A stretch of DNA of 11,664 nt from Euperipatoides rowelli (lineage: Eukaryota; Onychophora; Udeonychophora; Euonychophora; Peripatopsidae): the NCBI GenBank assembly GCA_003024985.2, contig PXIH01S0023236.1; one strand, 5' to 3'. Below the pieces are notes generated by a model, which made no database searches, was not told the DNA's origin, and saw nothing but the letters and a program-made list of their open reading frames with translations. Positions 7,484 through 11,664 of the stretch are shown here, one piece after another. Made by a program: the position numbers and the translations under genes. The stretch's first letter is position 1, and the number at the start of each line of letters is the position of its first letter.

Positions 7484-8025
7484 ATCTTGTTACGAAATGA
7501 ATAAATAAAAAAGTTGGATAAATTACACGACTTTAAAAAAAATTTAACCCTACAATAAACCAGATATTTAGAGTTTTCATTTTTTTAGCCTGACAAATTA
7601 TCAGTTTTGTGTATCTCTTTAATCTTAGTGTTATACAGTAGGGAACTAAAAGTTCCAAAACAATTTCTAGCTTGATTTGGAGTAGTTTTGATTTTACACC
7701 AAAGTGTTTTAGGTAAATATAAGTCCTCACAACAAAATTTGAGGTAAATCAAAGTGCAAAAAAACATAGTTCTGGTATTGTTTATAAAATTTATTCATAG
7801 CCTTAGGTTCCGGTTTGTTTGCAATTTGAATACAAAATGGCAAATGTGTGTCATTTTGCTGCTCATAAGTAAGTTTTATCACTTTTGGATATTTTTAATG
7901 TTCATATTTGGACTCATAGCATTGATTGAATTGAATTTATAGCATCCAATGGATCATATACATGATAGCCTAAAGAACATTATAACAAAATAAAATTGAG
8001 TTATATATTAACTACAGTATGATTA
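7484..8025. other. unassigned DNA, perhaps 3' untranslated tail of the minus-strand non-LTR element
   Basis: It lies directly downstream, on the minus strand, of the RT C-terminus, so part may be that element's 3' tail. The minus-strand open frame 7585-7767 reads LYLPKTLWCKIKTTP and N-Q-A-R-N-C-F-G-T-F. Its composition looks more protein-like than its neighbours, but I recognise no family and it overlaps a second open frame. I do not call a gene. Confidence 0.35.
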
Positions 8026-8613
8026 TCAATGAAAAAATTCAAAATATTCATCTAATGAATAGAAACATTGACTATTTAGAATTTTTCCTACTTCTTTTTT
8101 AAAAATACATAACATAGAAATGTCTTTAATATGTTTGGGTAAGCTGTTATATAATTTGAGACAACTATATATATAAAACATTTTTCGAACAACTTTGTTC
8201 TGAGATACAATCAATAAATTATTCTTATTTCTTGTGTCATGAGAATGTAGGCTATATCAGAATTCATGTTAAAGGAAGCTAGATTAGACTTACATAGATA
8301 AGTGTTTCCAAGATGTAAATGGAAGGCATGGTTAAAATATGAAGTTCCCTAAATAATTTTCTACAACTGGATCTTCTATCAATTCCCACCATGATTCTGA
8401 TGGCTCTCTTCTGCAATTTAAAAACATTTATTTTTCCCAGAGCGACCCCACAATAAAATTCCATAAGTCAAAAGAGAATGAAAGTAAGCATAGTGTATGG
8501 CACGAGTTCTACTTAGGCAAGAAGATTTCCTTATAGAACACAAAAAGAAGCATATATTAAGCAGTTTTTTAAAAAATAATCTTTATGGGCAAACCAATTC
8601 AAATTTTGATCAA
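8026..8613 (-). pseudogene. jockey/R1-like non-LTR RT, C-terminal part
   Basis: Read on the minus strand from 8613 down, the chain continues the RT interrupted at 9406: D-Q-N-L-N-W, then A-S-F-C-V-L, then after a shift RTRAIHYAYFHSLLTYGILLWG. After another shift it reads N-V-F-K-L-Q-K-R-A-I-R-I-M-V-G, ELHILTMPSIYI, and after a gap HSHDTRNKNNLL (near 8240) and F-Y-I-Y-S-C-L-K-L-Y-N-S-L-P. These are the usual blocks after the RT thumb in insect jockey/R1-group elements: the Y-G-x-x-x-W-G block, LQKRAIR, L-T-x-P-S, HDTR and Y-N-x-L-P. The stop is near 8026. Several frameshifts make it a pseudogene. Confidence 0.88.
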
Positions 8614-8621
8614 CCCATATC
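8614..8621. repeat. 8-bp target-site duplication CCCATATC (left copy)
   Basis: Identical to 9407-9414. It flanks the CAGACTTG terminus at 8622. Dropping one copy plus the insertion rejoins the RT reading frame, which independently confirms the site. Confidence 0.92.
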
Positions 8622-8635
8622 CAGACTTGTTATCA

Positions 8636-8743
8636 AGACCGGACACTTCGAGTCCAAGATCAAGATCAAGACCAGAGACATCAAGACCAAGATCGAGACC
8701 AAGACCAGAGATGTCAAGACCAAGATCGAGACCAAGACCAGAG
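8636..8743 (+). repeat. 33-bp minisatellite, left subterminal array of the hAT insertion
   Basis: Units at 8668-8700 and 8701-8733 are each 33 bp and match at 31 of 33 positions, with a partial third copy to 8743. They consist of AAGACC, GAGACC, ATCAAG and GATCGAG words. Because 33 is a multiple of 3 the array stays open and gives a K-T-K-I-E-T-K-T-R-type repeat in a plus-strand frame; this is not a gene. Confidence 0.85.
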
Positions 8744-9054
8744 AATATTTTTAAAATTTATTAAAAAATCACAAACACTGTAAAGCAGCCTACATTTTAT
8801 AATACATTTTTAAACAAATATGTTTTCAAACGGTTTCACTGCACAGAAGCAACCTAAAATTTTTAAAATTAAAAATACAGAACTTATTGCACTGAAATTA
8901 AGCAATGAGTCAATGATATATTATATAAAAATATTTCACTCTGACTTTGTTAAAGCTGAGTTAAGTTTTATACAGACCATCTGAGATGAAAACTTCATCC
9001 CTCATCCTTACTCTATGAAGTCACATCAAGATCTCACTATTTCTGAAATCCCTT

Positions 9055-9175
9055 TTTAGCAGTGATTAAATGCAATGTCCAAACACTTAAGTTTCCTTTA
9101 CATTTAGAACATGCAGCAAACTATTTATTGCTAACTTTTTCCATTTGAAAATCTTTAAATGCCAATTCCACAATA
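9055..9175 (-). pseudogene. possible BED-type zinc-finger remnant
   Basis: The minus-strand frame reads F-K-D-F-Q-M-E-K-V-S-N-K, a stop, then A-A-C-S-K-C-K-G-N-L-S (Cys codons at 9100-9111) and W-T-L-H-L. The pattern F-x-x-D-x-x-x-x-x-A-x-C-x-x-C-x-x-x-L-S followed by a His resembles the start of BED fingers, which occur at the N-terminus of many hAT transposases. The second His is not visible and there is an in-frame stop, so the match is weak and supported mainly by its position inside a hAT-type element. Confidence 0.35.
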
Positions 9176-9262
9176 CCTGGTATTTTTTTTGTTGCAGACA
9201 TTAATGTAATGTAAAATGAAAAATTATAACAAAAATCTGTAGAAATGAATTAAATATAAATG

Positions 9263-9388
9263 AGATCAAGACCAAGAAGGCAATCTAGAATGTCGAGATC
9301 AAGACCGAGATCAAGAATAAGTATCTCGAGACCAGTACAAGACCAAGACCACACATTTTTGGTCTCAAGCGGTCTCGAGATCAAGACC
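9263..9388. repeat. right subterminal GATCAAGACC array of the hAT insertion
   Basis: Variants of GATCAAGACC, GATCAAGACCGAGATC and AAGACCAAGACC recur. Near the end is a self-complementary stretch: GGTCTCAAGC, GGTCTCGAGATC and AAGACC (9361-9388). The same words form the left array, so both ends share subterminal motifs that could be transposase-binding sites. Confidence 0.7.
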
Positions 9389-9406
9389 TATCTGAGGATA
9401 TCTCTG

Positions 9407-9414
9407 CCCATATC
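9407..9414. repeat. 8-bp target-site duplication CCCATATC (right copy)
   Basis: Identical to 8614-8621; it directly follows the CTG end of the insertion. Confidence 0.92.
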
Positions 9415-10380
9415 CTCAGAAATTTAGTCGAATCAACATAATTTATATCCATATCTAGATAGCCTATAGTTGGAGCAAAAAAAAAATTATTTTGAACAAG
9501 TTTGAAAGATATTGCAACTGTTTTCTCTTTGTTTATGACCAATTTGTTATTTTCAAAATAATTTTTTCGGTTTATTACAGCTTCACTTATCTTTTCCCTA
9601 GCAGATTCCACATCTCTAGCTTTGACAAAGATAGTTGTATCATCTGCAAAAAGCGTAAAATTTAAGTGATTATAATGCAGTTTGAGGTCATTTATGTATA
9701 GCCTATAAAAAAATTAGTAGACCCAGAAGAGATCTTTGTGTAACACCATAATCAATTGATTTTTTATCAGAGAGCTCAGTTTTAATGAATCTGTTTTATC
9801 ATTTCTGTATGTAATTTCAATGATTTGTTTTATATTTTCTACATAAGATCTCAACCATCTTAAGGCCAAACCACAAATTCCAAGAGTATTAAGTTTACAG
9901 AATAAAATGTTGTGACAATTATATCAAAAGCCTTTGAAAGATTGAAAAAAAAAAAGTCCAATACCTAGCTATATGTTTTTCATCAAGAAGCGTCTTGTAG
10001 ACATTCAAAAGGAAACTGGTCATAGCAGAGTTGGTGGATCTTCCCTTAATGAATTCATGTTGGGCAGCAGATATATGACCATGTTTCATCAAAAAGACTC
10101 AAATCTAAAGTACATAACTCTTTCTAGGATCTTGGAGAAGCCTGAAAGCAGTGATATGGGTTTATAATTTTCTACTATTTCCTTAGGTCCCTTTTTATAA
10201 CACGGTTTAACTTTTTAGCATATTTAGAAACTCACCTGTTGTTAATGATAAATTTGCTATATAGCACAAAGGATGAACTATATGTTCAAAACAATTTTTG
10301 ATAACATTTCATCAATACCAGCAGACATTTTGCCGTTCATATTTTTAATAATAATAGCAATTTCTTCAATAGATACTGGT
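9415..10380 (-). pseudogene. jockey/R1-like non-LTR RT, N-terminal and catalytic part
   Basis: Read on the minus strand from about 10379: E-E-I-A-I-I-I-K-N-M-N-G-K-M-S-A-G-I-D (the K-x-x-x-S-x-G-x-D block), then after a shift HIVHPLCYIANLSLTTGEF. Next are NYKPISLLSGFSKILERV (near 10169), H-G-H-I-S-A-A-Q-H-E-F-I-K-G-R-S-T-N-S-A and N-L-S-K-A-F-D (9923-9950). After a shift come CHNILFCKLNTLGICGLALR and G-V-T-Q-R-S-L-L-G (the GVPQGS block). After another shift are Y-I-N-D-L and the catalytic FADD (9639-9650), ending K-F-L-R-I-W at the hAT insertion. At least five frame changes, several at T or A runs, prove decay. The upstream endonuclease is not recognisable. Confidence 0.92.
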
Positions 10381-10617
10381 TTTAGATAAATATATTATCA
10401 CTTTGTGACGAATGAACAAATTTATATTGTATGAATGACATCCAAAATTATAATTTATTTAACCACGAGCCATATTTAAATAATAATCAATGAAAATCTC
10501 TGATTAAATTGTTCATATAAGTTGAAAATTTAATCGGAGTTAAATTGGTAAAGTTAGGCTATAACATCAAAATTGAGATCATAACATCCTTTATAGCCTA
10601 TATATAAAAGAAGAAGT
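10381..10617. other. unassigned DNA upstream of the minus-strand RT
   Basis: An endonuclease domain would be expected here if the element were full length, but I cannot read one in any minus-strand frame. The element is either 5'-truncated near 10380 or too decayed. Confidence 0.4.
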
Positions 10618-10773
10618 TGAATAAAATAAATAAAAAAAAAGTTTGCATTAAGCTACTACCGTAAAGGTCAAGTTGTACAGAATTTAATAAACATGATTGG
10701 TGCAGGAAAACAAATGGGCATGAATTAACCTTTCCTTGCAAGATAGTAAAAGGTGAAAGACTAACCTGGCTAA
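10618..10773 (-). repeat. long inverted repeat, right arm
   Basis: This is the reverse-complement partner of 7317-7483, ending CCTGGCTAA at 10773. The short minus-strand open frame at 10598-10795 is this repeat and not a gene. Similarity fades beyond both ends, apart from a vague resemblance of GACATTTA-type words next to the outer edges. Confidence 0.8.
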
Positions 10774-11019
10774 AATAATGATAAATGTCAGTCAATCCTC
10801 ACTCCAATAAAGTTCAAGACTTTATTTCTCTGGAGACCAGGCACTTTATTTACGTTTGTAATCTGCGCCAGAACTTTGACAAATTTAATCCAATCTGTGT
10901 TTACTAATTCATTTGAGCCTTAATTTAATAACTGTGAATATGTCTATGAACTTGTTAATATTCCAAACTCAATAAATCATTTATTTTGGGAAGGATGCTT
11001 AATTTCTTGTCTATGGTAT
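10774..11019. other. unassigned DNA
   Basis: No gene or clear repeat. A GCACTTTATTTAC at 10847 might be one more diverged unit of the array that begins at 11020. Confidence 0.45.
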
Positions 11020-11345
11020 GCACTTTTTAACCGGGAGTGAGCTCAAATACTTTCAATTCTCACAACCCCATTTGCACTTTGAACTGAAAGGGAGTTAATA
11101 TTGCTTCGTTTTTTTTTAAAATACTCTTGCACATTTACTTGGGAAGGAGTTTATTTTCCTTCATTTTTTGAAATTTAGTTGGCACTTTTACCTGAGAGGC
11201 GCTTAAATTCGTTCCTTTTTCAAAATTGCTTGCGCTTTACCCGAGAACCGCCTTTGACCTCAAGCTAATCTCAAAATTAACATGTGAGCTCGTTGCATGT
11301 TAACCAAGAAAAGCAGTTGACATTTTATTTTCTGCAAATTTTTTT
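11020..11345 (+). repeat. degenerate ~54-bp tandem array, copy 2
   Basis: Six units begin GCAC, GCGC or GCAT at 11020, 11074, 11129, 11182, 11232 and 11295, giving steps of 54, 55, 53, 50 and 63 bp. Each starts with a GCACTTT-type word, then A-C-C with a purine-rich GAGAGG or GGGAGG block, then AATT-rich and T-rich sequence. The unit at 11182 (GGCACTTTTACCTGAGAGG from 11181) is nearly the same as the one at 6722. No protein is encoded. Confidence 0.65.
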
Positions 11346-11664
11346 AATTTCCCAATAACGGGAAATAAAAAAAAAATATTCTGGACAGATCAAGGTGTGT
11401 CAAGGAAAAGGGCATGGATTTGTGAAATGAGAAGACTTTTCATTACTATTTATTTATAATAAGAAACAGTTACTTATTCTAAACTTTGAAATATGTTTTA
11501 TTTATTTTTTAAAAATACTTTCATTAAATTAATACTTTTAGAGCTTTAATAAAAAAATTGGACTAGCACTTGGATCTACCATGAATACACACACAGTAAG
11601 AAACTGATAAAAGATTTCCAGTTTTTAAAAACATTTATACACAAAGATCAGTATATTTTTATTT
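11346..11664. other. unassigned AT-rich DNA
   Basis: I see no open frame, repeat or motif that I can support before the window ends. Confidence 0.5.

Larger units (their letters stand above)
8622..9406 (-). mobile_element. hAT-type insertion inside the RT pseudogene
   Basis: The 785-bp element starts CAGACTTGTTATC and ends GATATCTCTG (reverse complement CAGAGATATC). Only CAGA is shared at the tips. The call rests on the perfect 8-bp duplication CCCATATC on both sides and on the RT coding sequence continuing across the site: upstream K-F-L-R-I-W, downstream V-D-Q-N-L-N-W in the same frame. Both ends carry subterminal GAGACC/AAGACC motifs, and a possible zinc-finger remnant lies in the middle on the minus strand. 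No intact transposase is present. Confidence 0.88.

Noticed and set aside
8497-8754. 85-residue plus-strand open frame with K-T-K-I-E-T-K-T-R repeats
   Set aside because: It is translated minisatellite: the unit is 33 bp, so no frame is broken. It also crosses the hAT insertion boundary at 8622.
9391-9420. 11-bp perfect inverted repeat TCTGAGGATAT / ATATCCTCAGA, terminator- or hairpin-like
   Set aside because: It straddles the right edge of the hAT insertion and includes part of the target duplication, so it arose from the insertion site and is not a regulatory hairpin. It may still reflect target choice.
1-11664. CRISPR array, tRNA or rRNA genes, bacterial operon or defence system
   Set aside because: No regularly spaced identical repeats, no tRNA A/B-box pair or cloverleaf that I could build, and no intact gene. 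All coding traces are transposon-derived or unrecognised.

Overview
This is an AT-rich stretch of eukaryotic repeat DNA with no intact gene. It holds long A/T homopolymers, a single N at 5437 marking an assembly join, and layered decayed transposons. A Ty1/copia element, two different non-LTR retrotransposons, hAT-type DNA elements with 8-bp target duplications, a probable PIF/Harbinger remnant and a MITE point to an invertebrate animal. The wording of the non-LTR reverse transcriptases (RTs) makes me favour an insect, possibly hemipteran, but that is inference.

Layout, left part. 143-2299 is the 3' half of a copia element: integrase tail, RT, RNase H, polypurine tract and probable 3' LTR, with many frameshifts. 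2340-3178 is a plus-strand CR1/L2-like non-LTR RT fragment. At 3179 there is an abrupt junction to a GGGCCCCATACAC terminus and more GC-rich DNA, followed by a broken Myb/SANT-like domain (3405 on). 3929-4438 is a MITE with 16-bp terminal inverted repeats.

Middle part. 4597-5987 is a hAT-type non-autonomous element seen twice (4597-5211 and 5438-5987), with 225 bp of foreign DNA and the N between the copies. The 8-bp duplication ATAGCAGC lies only at the outermost ends. The simplest reading is one true insertion that the assembly has opened and joined to the flank of another copy.

Right part. 8026-10380 is a minus-strand jockey/R1-like RT pseudogene. It is split by a second hAT-type insertion (8622-9406) with a perfect 8-bp duplication CCCATATC; deleting the insertion reconnects the RT frame. 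The RT is bracketed by a roughly 160-bp inverted repeat (7317-7483 and 10618-10773). Outside that lie two degenerate arrays of a roughly 54-bp unit (about 6723-6910 and 11020-11345) in the same orientation.

Nothing here acts as a working operon or defence system. The value of the window is in reading the order of insertions, the assembly error, and the unnamed repeat families. Long stretches (3581-3928, 5996-6660, 6985-7316, 7484-8025, 10774-11019, 11346-11664) show no supportable gene.
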